Assembly (NCBI GenBank): GCA_934444645.1
Contig: CAKSCV010000007.1
Span: 54,566 to 118,565, forward strand
DNA: 64,000 nt
DNA from: an uncultured Eubacteriales bacterium
Lineage (GTDB): Bacteria > Bacillota > Clostridia > Oscillospirales > CAG-382
Direction: 5' to 3'
This document shows positions 1-7,783 of the stretch, one piece after another. A model generated the notes under the pieces. It was not told the origin of the DNA. It did no database searches and saw nothing but the letters and a program-made list of their open reading frames with translations. Numbering within the stretch: the first letter of the stretch is position 1; every line of letters starts with the position of its first letter. Made by a program: the position numbers and the translations under genes.

Positions 1-88
1 CACGCTCAATGTCTATGACATTCTCAACTGCGATATGTTCGTGGTTGCAGGCGATGCCGTCAAAGTAATCGAGGAGGTATACGCATAA
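1..88 (+). CDS. rplD: 50S ribosomal protein L4, C-terminal end (partial)
   Basis: This is the last 28 codons of an open frame that begins before the window; the frame starts at base 2 and stops with TAA at 86-88. The translation ends in DAVKVIEEVYA, which fits the C-terminus of L4, a 23S rRNA-binding protein whose loop lines the exit tunnel. The identity rests mainly on position, directly before rplW as in all S10 operons. The stop overlaps the rplW start (TAATG), so the two genes are probably translationally coupled. Confidence 0.8.
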   Translation, partial: TLNVYDILNCDMFVVAGDAVKVIEEVYA

Positions 89-381
89 TGAAAACGGCAC
101 ATGACGTTATTATCCGTCCGATTATCACCGAAGCAAGCATGTCAAGACTCGCTGACAAGAAGTATACCTTTGAAGTAGCTTCCGATGCCAACAAGATCGA
201 AATCAAGAAGGCCGTCGAGGAAATTTTCAAAGTGGATGTCGATAAGGTCAATACCATCAGCGTCAAGAGCAAAAACAAGCGCGTTGGTTACCACCTCGGC
301 AAAACTTCCGAATGGAAAAAGGCGATCGTTACCTTAAAGCCCGAATCAAAGACCATCGAGTTCTTCGACAGCATGATGTAA
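88..381 (+). CDS. rplW: 50S ribosomal protein L23
   Basis: The 97-residue protein opens with HDVIIRPIITEASM, the usual L23 start in which the conserved 'P-I-x-T-E' motif leads into the small alpha/beta fold. L23 binds domain III of 23S rRNA at the exit tunnel and is the docking site for trigger factor and SRP. The GAGGAGG ribosome binding site (71-77) lies inside the end of rplD and the start codon overlaps the rplD stop. Length and order are typical. Call is secure. Confidence 0.96.
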   Translation: MKTAHDVIIRPIITEASMSRLADKKYTFEVASDANKIEIKKAVEEIFKVDVDKVNTISVKSKNKRVGYHLGKTSEWKKAIVTLKPESKTIEFFDSMM

Positions 382-462
382 TTTGTGATCGAAGACAAAA
401 TTCGTTAAGAAAACTGCGATGCGGTCTGGCGTAGGTCAGCTGCGTCGGGAAATGGAGTAATT

Positions 463-1296
463 ATGGCAGTAAAAACTTTCAAACCTACTACTCCGGCGAG
501 AAGACAGATGACGGTTCCGGGTTTTGACGAAATCACCAAGAAAACACCCGAAAAGAGCCTTATTACCGTCTTAAAGAAACATGCCGGACGTAATAATACA
601 GGTAAGATCACTGTCCGTCACCATGGCGGCGGCAACAGAATCAAGTACAGAGTTATGGACTTCCGCAAGAAGATTGAGGATGTTCCGGCAACCGTACTTG
701 CTATCGAATACGATCCCAACAGAACCGCTTACATCGCTCTCATGCAGTATGAGACCGGTGAAAAGACCTACAGCATCGCGCCTGTGGGACTCAAAGTCGG
801 CGACGTTGTCATCAACAGCGCAAAGGCTGATATCAAGCCCGGCAACGTGCTTCCGATCAGCGAAATCCCCGTCGGTACCTTTATCCACAACATTGAGCTT
901 TATCCGGGCAAGGGCGGTCAGCTCGTCCGCAGCGCCGGTACCGCTGCTCAGCTTATGGCTAAGGAAAACGGCGTTTCTCAGGTCAGACTTCCCTCCGGTG
1001 AAGTCCGCATCATCCGTCTTGACTGCAAGGCTACCATCGGTCAGGTCGGCAATCTCGAACACGAAAACATCAACCTCGGCAAGGCCGGTAAGACCAGACA
1101 TCTCGGTATCCGCCCGACCGTCAGAGGTTCTGTTATGAACCCGTGCGACCATCCTCACGGCGGTGGTGAAGGTAAAGCGCCGGTCGGCCGTCCTTCTCCT
1201 GTTACTCCTTGGGGTAAGCCTACGATGGGTTACAAGACCCGCGACAAGAAGGCGCGCACCAACAAGTTCATCGTTAAGAGAAGAAACGACAAGTAA
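463..1296 (+). CDS. rplB: 50S ribosomal protein L2
   Basis: The 277-residue product has the L2 layout: an OB-fold half (residues about 1-130), an SH3-like half, and a basic C-terminal tail. The conserved MNPCDHPHGGGEGK segment near residue 225 contains the histidine associated with the peptidyl-transferase region. L2 is needed for subunit association. The 81-base gap after rplW is the longest in the early S10 block; it holds only the GGAG ribosome binding site and no clear hairpin. Normal length for bacterial L2. Confidence 0.98.
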   Translation: MAVKTFKPTTPARRQMTVPGFDEITKKTPEKSLITVLKKHAGRNNTGKITVRHHGGGNRIKYRVMDFRKKIEDVPATVLAIEYDPNRTAYIALMQYETGEKTYSIAPVGLKVGDVVINSAKADIKPGNVLPISEIPVGTFIHNIELYPGKGGQLVRSAGTAAQLMAKENGVSQVRLPSGEVRIIRLDCKATIGQVGNLEHENINLGKAGKTRHLGIRPTVRGSVMNPCDHPHGGGEGKAPVGRPSPVTPWGKPTMGYKTRDKKARTNKFIVKRRNDK

Positions 1297-1317
1297 ACCG
1301 TAAAGGAGGCATAAAAG

Positions 1318-1599
1318 TTGAGTAGAAGCATTAAAAAAGGACCTTTCGTCGAAGCAAAGCTTTTCGCAAGAATCACTGAAATGAACGAAAAGGGCGAGAA
1401 GAGAGTGTTAAAAACCTGGTCGAGAGCTTCCACGATTTTCCCGCAGTTTGTGGGTCATACCATTGCCGTTCATGACGGCAGAAAACACGTGCCGGTATAC
1501 GTTACGGAAGACATGGTCGGACACAAGCTCGGCGAGTTCGCTCCCACCAGAACGTTTAAGGGCCACTCCGGTTCCAAAACGACCAACACCAACAAGTAA
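1318..1599 (+). CDS. rpsS: 30S ribosomal protein S19 (TTG start)
   Basis: The 93-residue protein begins SRSIKKGPFV, the characteristic S19 N-terminus, and ends with the basic H-G-x-x-K-T tail. S19 binds 16S rRNA in the head of the small subunit together with S13. The start is a TTG at 1318, set by the AAAGGAGG site at 1302-1309 and by the invariant N-terminus; no ATG fits. It lies between rplB and rplV as expected. Confidence 0.96.
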   Translation: MSRSIKKGPFVEAKLFARITEMNEKGEKRVLKTWSRASTIFPQFVGHTIAVHDGRKHVPVYVTEDMVGHKLGEFAPTRTFKGHSGSKTTNTNK

Positions 1600-1664
1600 T
1601 CTTTGCATATACACAAATTCCGCCGTTTTTACGGCAGAGACTTGTGAAAGGAGGCAAACATTTC

Positions 1665-2000
1665 ATGGAAGCTAAAGCGTATTTATACGATTTGAGAATA
1701 TCTCCGCGCAAGGTTTCGATCGTTCTGGATCTCATCCGCAACAAGGACGTAGCAACCGCCGCCGGTATTCTTGCCAATACAAGAAAAGCCGCAAGCGAGC
1801 CTGTCGCAAAGCTCTTGAAATCCGCCGTAGCTAACGCTGAAAACAACCACAGCATGGATACTTCCAAGCTCGTCGTTTCCCAGTGCTTCGTTACGCCCGG
1901 AAGAATCGCCAAGAGAATCCAGGCGCGTGACAAAGGCCGAGCTTACCGTATCTTGAAGAGAAGCTCGCATATTACGATCGCGGTAAAAGAAAAAGAATAA
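1665..2000 (+). CDS. rplV: 50S ribosomal protein L22
   Basis: The 111-residue product carries the L22 signature: 'LRISPRKV' near the start, an alpha/beta domain, and the long beta-hairpin that reaches into the exit tunnel (residues about 78-100). The start is ATG at 1665, preceded by AAAGGAGG at 1647-1654; an in-frame GTG at 1644 lies upstream of that site and is not used. L22 binds all domains of 23S rRNA and is the target of macrolide-resistance mutations in other bacteria. Confidence 0.96.
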   Translation: MEAKAYLYDLRISPRKVSIVLDLIRNKDVATAAGILANTRKAASEPVAKLLKSAVANAENNHSMDTSKLVVSQCFVTPGRIAKRIQARDKGRAYRILKRSSHITIAVKEKE

Positions 2001-2087
2001 TTTCTTCCGCAACACTTCAAATTCCTAAAACCTCACAGAGCCACGGCTCTATGAGTGAAATTCATTGAAGGAGGCTTATTACGAAGT

Positions 2088-2780
2088 ATGGGTCAAAAAG
2101 TTAATCCTCACGGCTTACGTGTAGGTGTCATAAAAGACTGGGATTCCAGATGGTTCGCTAAAGACGAAGTATTCGGTGATACGCTCGTTGCGGACTACAA
2201 GCTCAGAACATGGCTGAAAAAGAAACTTCAGGGCGCCGGCGTTCCGACCATCGAAATCGAACGCGACGGCAAAAGAGTAAAGGTATTCATTCACTGCGCA
2301 AAGCCCGGTATGATCATCGGCAAGCAGGGCGCAGAAATTGATAAGTTAAAGGGCGAAATCGAGGCATTCACCGGTATGCCGTCGCTCGTCAATGTCGTCG
2401 AGGTTAAGCAGCCCGATCTCAACGCTCAGCTCGTTGCAGAATCCGTTGCCGCTCAGCTCGAAAGACGTATCGCATTCCGCCGCGCTATGAAAATGGCCAT
2501 CCAGAGAACCATGAAGCTCGGTGCCAAGGGTATCAAGATTCAGCTCTCCGGCCGTTTGAACGGCGCCGAAATTGCAAGAACCGAACAGTATCATGAAGGT
2601 ACTATTCCGCTTCAGACCCTCCGCGCCGACATCGATTACGGCTTCTGGGAAGCCGATACCACCTACGGCAAGATCGGCGTCAAGGTTTGGATCTATAAGG
2701 GCGAAATCCTTGCTAACGCTGCAAAGACCGCAAGAAGAAAGCCCAACGCGCCTTCTAAGGCAGAAGGAGGAGCAAGATAA
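2088..2780 (+). CDS. rpsC: 30S ribosomal protein S3
   Basis: The 230-residue protein starts MGQKVNPHGLRVG, the conserved S3 N-terminus, followed by a KH domain (residues about 40-110, with the GxxG loop seen as IIGKQG) and the C-terminal S3 domain. S3 lines the mRNA entry channel and has helicase activity there. The start is ATG 2088 with GAAGGAGG at 2067-2074; an upstream in-frame ATG at 2055 precedes that site and is rejected. A Lys/Arg-rich tail ends three bases before rplP. Confidence 0.97.
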   Translation: MGQKVNPHGLRVGVIKDWDSRWFAKDEVFGDTLVADYKLRTWLKKKLQGAGVPTIEIERDGKRVKVFIHCAKPGMIIGKQGAEIDKLKGEIEAFTGMPSLVNVVEVKQPDLNAQLVAESVAAQLERRIAFRRAMKMAIQRTMKLGAKGIKIQLSGRLNGAEIARTEQYHEGTIPLQTLRADIDYGFWEADTTYGKIGVKVWIYKGEILANAAKTARRKPNAPSKAEGGAR

Positions 2781-2782
2781 CC

Positions 2783-3205
2783 ATGTTAATGCCGAAGAGA
2801 GTTAAGTACAGAAGAGTTCAGAGAGGCCGCATGAAGGGCGTTGCCACCAGAGGCAACACCGTTTCGAACGGTTCCTACGGCCTTCAGGCCCTCGAACCCG
2901 CTTGGATCACAAGCAACCAGATCGAAGCCGCCCGTATCGCTATGACGCGTTACATTAAGCGTGGCGGTCAGGTTTGGATCAAGATATTCCCCGATAAGCC
3001 TGTTACCGAAAAGCCGGCTGAAACCCGTATGGGTTCCGGTAAAGGTTCTCCCGAGTATTGGGTAGCTGTGGTAAAACCCGGCCGCATTCTGTTCGAAATG
3101 GACGGTGTTGCCGAGGATCAGGCACGCGAAGCAATGCGTCTTGCTGCTCACAAGCTTCCGCTTAAGTGTAAGTTTGTGAAAAAAGAAGATGAAATGGAGG
3201 CGTAA
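2783..3205 (+). CDS. rplP: 50S ribosomal protein L16
   Basis: The 140-residue product starts MLMPKRVKYRRVQRGR, as L16 proteins do, and includes the conserved 'MGSGKGSPEYWVAVVKPG' region. L16 sits near the A site and organises the accommodation corridor for aminoacyl-tRNA. The gene begins two bases after the rpsC stop with its AGGAGG inside rpsC (2765-2770), indicating tight coupling. Length is typical. Confidence 0.97.
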   Translation: MLMPKRVKYRRVQRGRMKGVATRGNTVSNGSYGLQALEPAWITSNQIEAARIAMTRYIKRGGQVWIKIFPDKPVTEKPAETRMGSGKGSPEYWVAVVKPGRILFEMDGVAEDQAREAMRLAAHKLPLKCKFVKKEDEMEA

Positions 3206-3210
3206 GCGAT

Positions 3211-3399
3211 ATGAAAATCACGGAAATCAGAGAAAAAACCTCCGAACAGCTTACCGAGCTTTTGAAGGAGCAGAAGGCAGAGCTCTTTAATCTGCGTTTT
3301 CAGCACGCAATCCATCAGCTCGACAATCCTCAGAAGATCGTCGAAACCAAAAAGACCATCGCCAAAATCTTGACGGTGCTGACCGAAAAACAGGCATAA
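3211..3399 (+). CDS. rpmC: 50S ribosomal protein L29
   Basis: This 62-residue helical protein has the L29 pattern: an N-terminal 'MKITEIREKTSEQL' helix and the 'LFNLRFQHA' motif preceding a second helix. It sits beside L23 at the tunnel exit. The ribosome binding site (ATGGAGG at 3194-3200) is within the end of rplP. Confidence 0.96.
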   Translation: MKITEIREKTSEQLTELLKEQKAELFNLRFQHAIHQLDNPQKIVETKKTIAKILTVLTEKQA

Positions 3400-3420
3400 G
3401 CGGAAAGGAGTAACTAGTAA

Positions 3421-3675
3421 ATGGAAAGAAATCTCAGAAAAACCAGAGTAGGTATCGTTTCCAGCGATAAAATGGATAAAACCATTGTCGTTTCCATCAA
3501 GGACAGCGTTAAACATCCGCTTTACAAAAAGGTCATCAAGAGAACCGTGAAGTTCAAGGCGCACGACGAAAACAACGAGTGCGGCATCGGCGACAAGGTG
3601 GAAATTATGGAAACAAGACCGCTTTCCCGCGATAAGAGATGGCGTCTTGTAAGAATTATCGAAAAGGCAAAATAA
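3421..3675 (+). CDS. rpsQ: 30S ribosomal protein S17
   Basis: The 84-residue OB-fold protein begins MERNLRKTRVGIVSSDKMDK, with the S17 signature 'V-S-x-K-M-x-K-T-I-V-V' and the conserved 'GDKVEIMETRPLSRDKRWRLV' region downstream. S17 is a primary 16S rRNA binder important in assembly of the small subunit body. GGAAAGGAG precedes the ATG. Order rpmC-rpsQ-rplN is canonical. Confidence 0.96.
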   Translation: MERNLRKTRVGIVSSDKMDKTIVVSIKDSVKHPLYKKVIKRTVKFKAHDENNECGIGDKVEIMETRPLSRDKRWRLVRIIEKAK

Positions 3676-3714
3676 AGTGTTGTATCGCAGATACAGACAA
3701 GGAGGTCACATAGC

Positions 3715-4083
3715 ATGATTCAACAGCAATCGTTCATGAAGGTTGCCGATAACACCGGCGCCAAGGAACTTATGTGCATCCGTGTTCTCGGTGGAACGGG
3801 CCGCAGATACGCCCGTATCGGCGACGTTGTGGTTTGCTCTGTTAAAAAGGCAACACCCGGCGGCGTTGTCAAAAAAGGCGATGTTGTAAAGGCAGTGGTG
3901 GTACGCACCGTAAAGAGCCTTCGCAGAGCCGATGGCAGCTATATCCGCTTTGATGAGAACGCGGCAGTTATTATAAACGCGGACAAGAACCCGAAAGGTA
4001 CCCGTATTTTCGGGCCGGTAGCAAGAGAGCTTCGTGAAAAAGAATACCTGAAGATTCTCTCCCTTGCGCCCGAAGTACTTTAA
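3715..4083 (+). CDS. rplN: 50S ribosomal protein L14
   Basis: The 122-residue product starts MIQQQSFMKVADNTGAKELM and includes the L14 pattern 'RADGSYIRFDENAAVIIN'. L14 lies at the subunit interface, contacts S12 and h14, and binds the silencing factor RsfS in other bacteria. ACAAGGAGGTCACA precedes the ATG. First gene of the classical spc part of the operon. Confidence 0.97.
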   Translation: MIQQQSFMKVADNTGAKELMCIRVLGGTGRRYARIGDVVVCSVKKATPGGVVKKGDVVKAVVVRTVKSLRRADGSYIRFDENAAVIINADKNPKGTRIFGPVARELREKEYLKILSLAPEVL

Positions 4084-4098
4084 GGGAGGATTTGAACT

Positions 4099-4425
4099 AT
4101 GGCAGAAATGAAAAAGCTCGCTGTTCGCAAGGGCGATACGGTCATCGTAGGCTCCGGCGACGACAAGGGCAAAAAAGGCAAGGTGCTTGAAGTTTCCCCG
4201 AAGGAAGGCAAAGTCATCGTTGAGGGCGTAAACATTGTCAGCAAGCACGTCCGTCCCAGAAAGCAGGGAGAAGAAGGCGGTATCGTCAAGGTCGAAGGCG
4301 CGTTCTACGCTTCCAAGGTCAATCTCTACTGCGACAAGTGCGGCAAGGGCGTAAGAGCCGGCCACAAGATCCTCGAGGACGGCAAAAAGGTTAGAGTTTG
4401 CGCTAAATGCGGCGAAATTCTTTAA
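4099..4425 (+). CDS. rplX: 50S ribosomal protein L24, zinc-binding form
   Basis: The 108-residue protein has a KOW motif (residues about 10-36, RKGDTVIVGSGDDKGKKGKV region) and a C-terminal half with two CxxC pairs (YCDKCGKG and VCAKCGEIL), so this is the zinc-ribbon version common in Gram-positive bacteria. L24 is an assembly initiator that binds the 5' end of 23S rRNA. GGGAGG (4084-4089) precedes the ATG. Confidence 0.96.
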   Translation: MAEMKKLAVRKGDTVIVGSGDDKGKKGKVLEVSPKEGKVIVEGVNIVSKHVRPRKQGEEGGIVKVEGAFYASKVNLYCDKCGKGVRAGHKILEDGKKVRVCAKCGEIL

Positions 4426-4443
4426 TGACGGGAGGAGATAACG

Positions 4444-4983
4444 ATGTCAAGACTCAGTGATTTCTATAAGAACGAAGTAGCTCCTGCTCTCATGAAGAAA
4501 TTCGAATATAAAAGCCCGATGCAGATCCCGAAGATCGACAAGATCATCTTAAACATCGGCGCAGGAGATGCCAAGGATAACGCTAAGGTTATCGATAACA
4601 TTATGGCTGATCTCGAAACCATCACCGGTCAGAAGGCTGTTCCTACTTTCGCAAGAAAGTCGGTTGCAAACTTCAAGATCCGTGAAGGCATGAAGATCGG
4701 CGCAAAGGTCACGCTCAGAGGCGAAAAGATGTACGAGTTTATGGATCGCTTCTTTAATCTCGCTCTTCCGCGCGTGCGCGACTTTAAGGGTATCAATCCC
4801 AACGCCTTTGACGGCAGAGGCAACTATTCCCTCGGTATCAAGGAACAGTTAATCTTCCCGGAAATCGAGTACGATAAAATCGAAAAGATCCGCGGTATGG
4901 ATATTGTATTCGTCACCACAGCAACGAACGACGAGCATGCAAGAGAGTTACTCGCTCTCATGGGCGCTCCGTTCGCAAAGTAA
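4444..4983 (+). CDS. rplE: 50S ribosomal protein L5
   Basis: The 179-residue product is a standard L5: 'MQIPKIDKIILNIG' near residue 25, 'AKVTLRGEKMYEF' and the 'RDFKGINPNAFDGRGNYS' segment. It binds 5S rRNA with L18 and forms the B1b bridge with S13. It is preceded by GGGAGGAG. Typical length and context. Confidence 0.97.
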   Translation: MSRLSDFYKNEVAPALMKKFEYKSPMQIPKIDKIILNIGAGDAKDNAKVIDNIMADLETITGQKAVPTFARKSVANFKIREGMKIGAKVTLRGEKMYEFMDRFFNLALPRVRDFKGINPNAFDGRGNYSLGIKEQLIFPEIEYDKIEKIRGMDIVFVTTATNDEHARELLALMGAPFAK

Positions 4984-5001
4984 GAGGGGTAGGTAAAAAA
5001 A

Positions 5002-5187
5002 ATGGCAAAGAAGGCTATGATCTTAAAGCAGCAGAGAGCCCAGAAGTTCTCTACTCGTGAATATAACAGATGTAAAATTTGCGGCCGTCCCCATGCTTAT
5101 CTTCGCAAATACGGCATCTGCCGTATCTGTTTCAGAGAGCTTGCTTATAAGGGTCAGATTCCCGGCGTGAAAAAAGCAAGCTGGTAA
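5002..5187 (+). CDS. rpsN: 30S ribosomal protein S14, zinc-binding type Z
   Basis: At 61 residues this is the short zinc-binding S14, with CKICGRP and CRICFREL as the two zinc-coordinating CxxC pairs. S14 helps assemble the 30S head with S3 and S10. Many Firmicutes also keep a zinc-independent paralogue elsewhere, which cannot be judged here. The upstream site is weak (AGAGGGGTAGG), the poorest in this stretch of the operon. Confidence 0.96.
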   Translation: MAKKAMILKQQRAQKFSTREYNRCKICGRPHAYLRKYGICRICFRELAYKGQIPGVKKASW

Positions 5188-5228
5188 TTCTTGAAAGATG
5201 CTTATTATTAAGTAAGGAGGTCACAATT

Positions 5229-5627
5229 ATGCAGATTACAGATGTAATTGCGGATATGCTTACCCGTATTCGCAATGCCAATTCGTCCAAGCACGAAACG
5301 GTTGACATCCCCGCTTCCGGCGTTAAGAAGGCGATCGCTGAAATCTTACGCGAGGAAGGCTATATAAACGGTTATCAGATCATCGAAGACGGAAAACAGG
5401 GCGTTATCCGCGTCACTCTTAAGTACGGCGCAAACAAGTCCAAGGTTATTCAGGGTCTTCGCAGAGTTTCCAAACCCGGTCTTCGCATCTACACCAGCTG
5501 CGAGGATATGCCTACGGTTATGAAAGGTCTCGGCATCGCGATCATTTCAACTTCCAAGGGCATTATGACGGATAAAAAGGCAAAGGCAAACAACGTCGGC
5601 GGCGAAGTTCTCGCTTATGTTTGGTAA
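5229..5627 (+). CDS. rpsH: 30S ribosomal protein S8
   Basis: The 132-residue protein starts MQITDVIADMLTRIRNAN, the S8 hallmark, and ends in the conserved 'STSKGIMTDKKA' and 'GGEVLAYVW' motifs. S8 is a primary binder of the 16S central domain and in E. coli is the translational repressor of the spc operon. A strong AAGGAGGTCAC precedes the ATG. Confidence 0.97.
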   Translation: MQITDVIADMLTRIRNANSSKHETVDIPASGVKKAIAEILREEGYINGYQIIEDGKQGVIRVTLKYGANKSKVIQGLRRVSKPGLRIYTSCEDMPTVMKGLGIAIISTSKGIMTDKKAKANNVGGEVLAYVW

Positions 5628-5701
5628 TTGCCCGAAAAACGCATGGTTCCTGTAGGCGAACGCTTTTACAGGATAGAATGCATTACGGAAGGAGAAACAT
5701 C

Positions 5702-6241
5702 ATGTCTAGAATAGGTAGAATGCCTGTTACTGTTCCTGCCGGTGTTGACGTTAAGATCGACGCAGAAAACTGCGTTACCGTAAAGGGTGCCAAGGGTACT
5801 CTCACGCAGAAGTTCAATCCGAATATGAAAATTACGGTTGAAAACGGTGTGCTTACGGTTGAGCGTCCCGACGATGAAAAACAGAACAGAGCACTTCACG
5901 GTCTTACCCGTTCGATCATCGCCAATATGGTCGAAGGTGTGACCAACGGTTACAGCAAAAAGCTCGAAATCAACGGCGTCGGTTACCGTGCCGCAAAACA
6001 GGGCAAACAGCTCGTTCTCAATATCGGTTATTCTCACACGGTTGTCGTCGATGAAATCGATGGCATCACCTTCGAGGTTCCCGATACCAACACCGTTATC
6101 GTAAACGGTCCCGATAAGCAGAAGGTCGGCCAGATCGCTTCCGAGATCCGCGGCAAACGTCCGCCGGAACCCTACCTCGGCAAGGGTATTAAGTACGCCG
6201 ATGAGCATATCCGCCGCAAGGCCGGTAAAGCCGGTAAGTAA
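5702..6241 (+). CDS. rplF: 50S ribosomal protein L6
   Basis: The 179-residue product starts MSRIGRMPVTVPAGV and has two repeated alpha/beta domains, ending with 'RGKRPPEPYLGKGIKYADEH'-type L6 signature. It binds near the sarcin-ricin loop at the GTPase-associated centre. The start is ATG 5702 behind GGAAGGAG (5688-5695); a longer frame reaching back to 5621 would overlap rpsH and has no conserved N-terminus. Confidence 0.96.
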   Translation: MSRIGRMPVTVPAGVDVKIDAENCVTVKGAKGTLTQKFNPNMKITVENGVLTVERPDDEKQNRALHGLTRSIIANMVEGVTNGYSKKLEINGVGYRAAKQGKQLVLNIGYSHTVVVDEIDGITFEVPDTNTVIVNGPDKQKVGQIASEIRGKRPPEPYLGKGIKYADEHIRRKAGKAGK

Positions 6242-6261
6242 TCAGAAGGGAGTGCAGTTAA

Positions 6262-6621
6262 ATGGTATCAAGAAAAGACAGCAATTTGCAGCGTAAAAAG
6301 AGACACGCCAGAGTTCGTGCCAAGATTAGCGGTACTGCTTCCCGTCCCCGTCTTTGTGTCTACCGTTCGCTCGCCAACATCTACGCTCAGGTGATTGACG
6401 ACACCACCGGAAACACCCTCGTCAGCGCGTCCAGCGTTGAAAAGGATTTCGGCGTTTACGGCGGCAATAAGGACGCGGCTAAAAAGGTCGGCGAGCTTGT
6501 CGCAAAGCGCGCAGCCGAAAAGGGTATCACCGATGTTGTTTTCGACAGAGGCGGTTATATCTACCACGGACGCGTAAAGGAACTCGCAGAAGCCGCAAGA
6601 GAAGCCGGCTTGAAGTTCTAA
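6262..6621 (+). CDS. rplR: 50S ribosomal protein L18
   Basis: The 119-residue protein has the basic N-terminal tail and the L18 motifs 'RPRLCVYRSLANIYAQVIDD' and 'FDRGGYIYHGRVKELAEAAR'. It binds 5S rRNA together with L5 and L25. AGAAGGGAG precedes the ATG. Normal size and context. Confidence 0.97.
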   Translation: MVSRKDSNLQRKKRHARVRAKISGTASRPRLCVYRSLANIYAQVIDDTTGNTLVSASSVEKDFGVYGGNKDAAKKVGELVAKRAAEKGITDVVFDRGGYIYHGRVKELAEAAREAGLKF

Positions 6622-6636
6622 AATAGGAGGGATAAT

Positions 6637-7140
6637 ATGGCATTCAAAATGGATCCTGCAACACTTGACCTCCAGGAAACCGTAATCGAAACACGACGCG
6701 TATCCAAGACAGTCAAGGGCGGACGCATCATGCGCTTCGCCGCAGTAGTTGTAGTAGGCGACCGCAACGGTCACGTTGGCTATGGCATCGGCAAATCCGC
6801 CGAAGTGCCGGAAGCTATCAGAAAAGCAATCGAAGACGCTAAGAAAAATATGATTGAGGTTGCAGTCAAGAACACCAGCATTCCTCATGATATCGTCGGC
6901 GAATTCGGCGCGGCAAGAGTTCTTCTTAAGCCGGCTGCCGAAGGTACCGGTATCATCGCAGGCGGTACGGTTCGTGCCGTTGTGGATATGGCGGGTATCA
7001 AGGATATTCGCGCAAAGTGCCTCAGCAGCAACAATAAGATCAATGTCGTTAAAGCAACCTTCGAAGGCTTGCGCAATCTCAGAACGGCTGAAGCTGTTGC
7101 TAAGATGAGAGGCAAGACCGTCGAAGAAATCGTAGGCTAA
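6637..7140 (+). CDS. rpsE: 30S ribosomal protein S5
   Basis: The 167-residue product has the S5 double-stranded RNA-binding half ('VSKTVKGGRIMRFAAVVVVG', residues about 24-43) and the C-terminal ribosomal S5 fold ('SIPHDIVGEFGAARVLLKPA'). S5 stabilises the decoding site and the mRNA entry with S3 and S4. ATAGGAGGG precedes the ATG. Confidence 0.97.
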   Translation: MAFKMDPATLDLQETVIETRRVSKTVKGGRIMRFAAVVVVGDRNGHVGYGIGKSAEVPEAIRKAIEDAKKNMIEVAVKNTSIPHDIVGEFGAARVLLKPAAEGTGIIAGGTVRAVVDMAGIKDIRAKCLSSNNKINVVKATFEGLRNLRTAEAVAKMRGKTVEEIVG

Positions 7141-7153
7141 GGAGGAAACAGTG

Positions 7154-7333
7154 ATGGCTAAGATTACAGTAACACTTACCAAAAGCTTGATCGGTCGCAA
7201 AAAGAACCAGATCGCCACTGCAAACTCCCTGGGTTTACGCAAGATCGGTGACGTATCGGTTCAGGAAAACAATGAGGCTACCAAAGGCAAAATCAACCTC
7301 ATTTGTCACCTTGTCACAGTGAAGGAGGGCTAA
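7154..7333 (+). CDS. rpmD: 50S ribosomal protein L30
   Basis: The 59-residue protein has the compact bacterial L30 fold with 'KITVTLTKSLIGRKKNQIAT' at the start. The ATG at 7154 has GGAGG (7141-7145) at 8 bases; an in-frame GTG three bases earlier would only add one Met. L30 is absent in some bacteria, so its presence is informative but not unusual in Clostridia. Confidence 0.94.
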   Translation: MAKITVTLTKSLIGRKKNQIATANSLGLRKIGDVSVQENNEATKGKINLICHLVTVKEG

Positions 7334-7335
7334 TC

Positions 7336-7782
7336 ATGAAGCTTCATGAACTTTCACCCGCTCCCGGCTCGACCAAATCCGCTTGGAGAAAAGGCCGCGG
7401 CGTCGGTTCCGGTAACGGTAAGACGGCAGGCCGCGGTCATAAAGGTCAGAACGCCAGAACAGGCGGCGGCGTAAGACCGGGCTTTGAAGGCGGTCAGATT
7501 CCGCTTTACAGAAGACTTCCGAAGAGAGGCTTTACCAACAGCCTTTTCAAGAAGGAATACGCAATTATCAACCTTGAAACCTTAGATAAGCTCTTTAACG
7601 ACGGCGACGCCGTTTCCATGGAAACGCTTCTTGAAAAAGGCGTTATCCGCAAGGAGTTAAACGGTTTGAAAGTCCTCGGAAGAGGCGAAATTACCAAAAA
7701 GCTGACCGTTAAAGCTGCCATCTTCTCGGTATCCGCAAAGGAGAAGATCGAAGCCGCAGGCGGAAAGGCTGAGGTGATTTAA
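7336..7782 (+). CDS. rplO: 50S ribosomal protein L15
   Basis: The 148-residue protein starts MKLHELSPAPGSTKSAWRKG and carries the Gly/Arg-rich extension 'GRGVGSGNGKTAGRGHKGQN' followed by the globular L15 domain. L15 is a late assembly protein of the large subunit. ATG 7336 is placed by GAAGGAGG at 7321-7328, which lies in the last codons of rpmD. Confidence 0.96.
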   Translation: MKLHELSPAPGSTKSAWRKGRGVGSGNGKTAGRGHKGQNARTGGGVRPGFEGGQIPLYRRLPKRGFTNSLFKKEYAIINLETLDKLFNDGDAVSMETLLEKGVIRKELNGLKVLGRGEITKKLTVKAAIFSVSAKEKIEAAGGKAEVI

Positions 7783-7783
7783 A

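Noticed and set aside
6268..7242. A 324-residue minus-strand frame in the ribosomal operon
   Set aside because: Antisense to rplR and rpsE, with no ribosome binding site.
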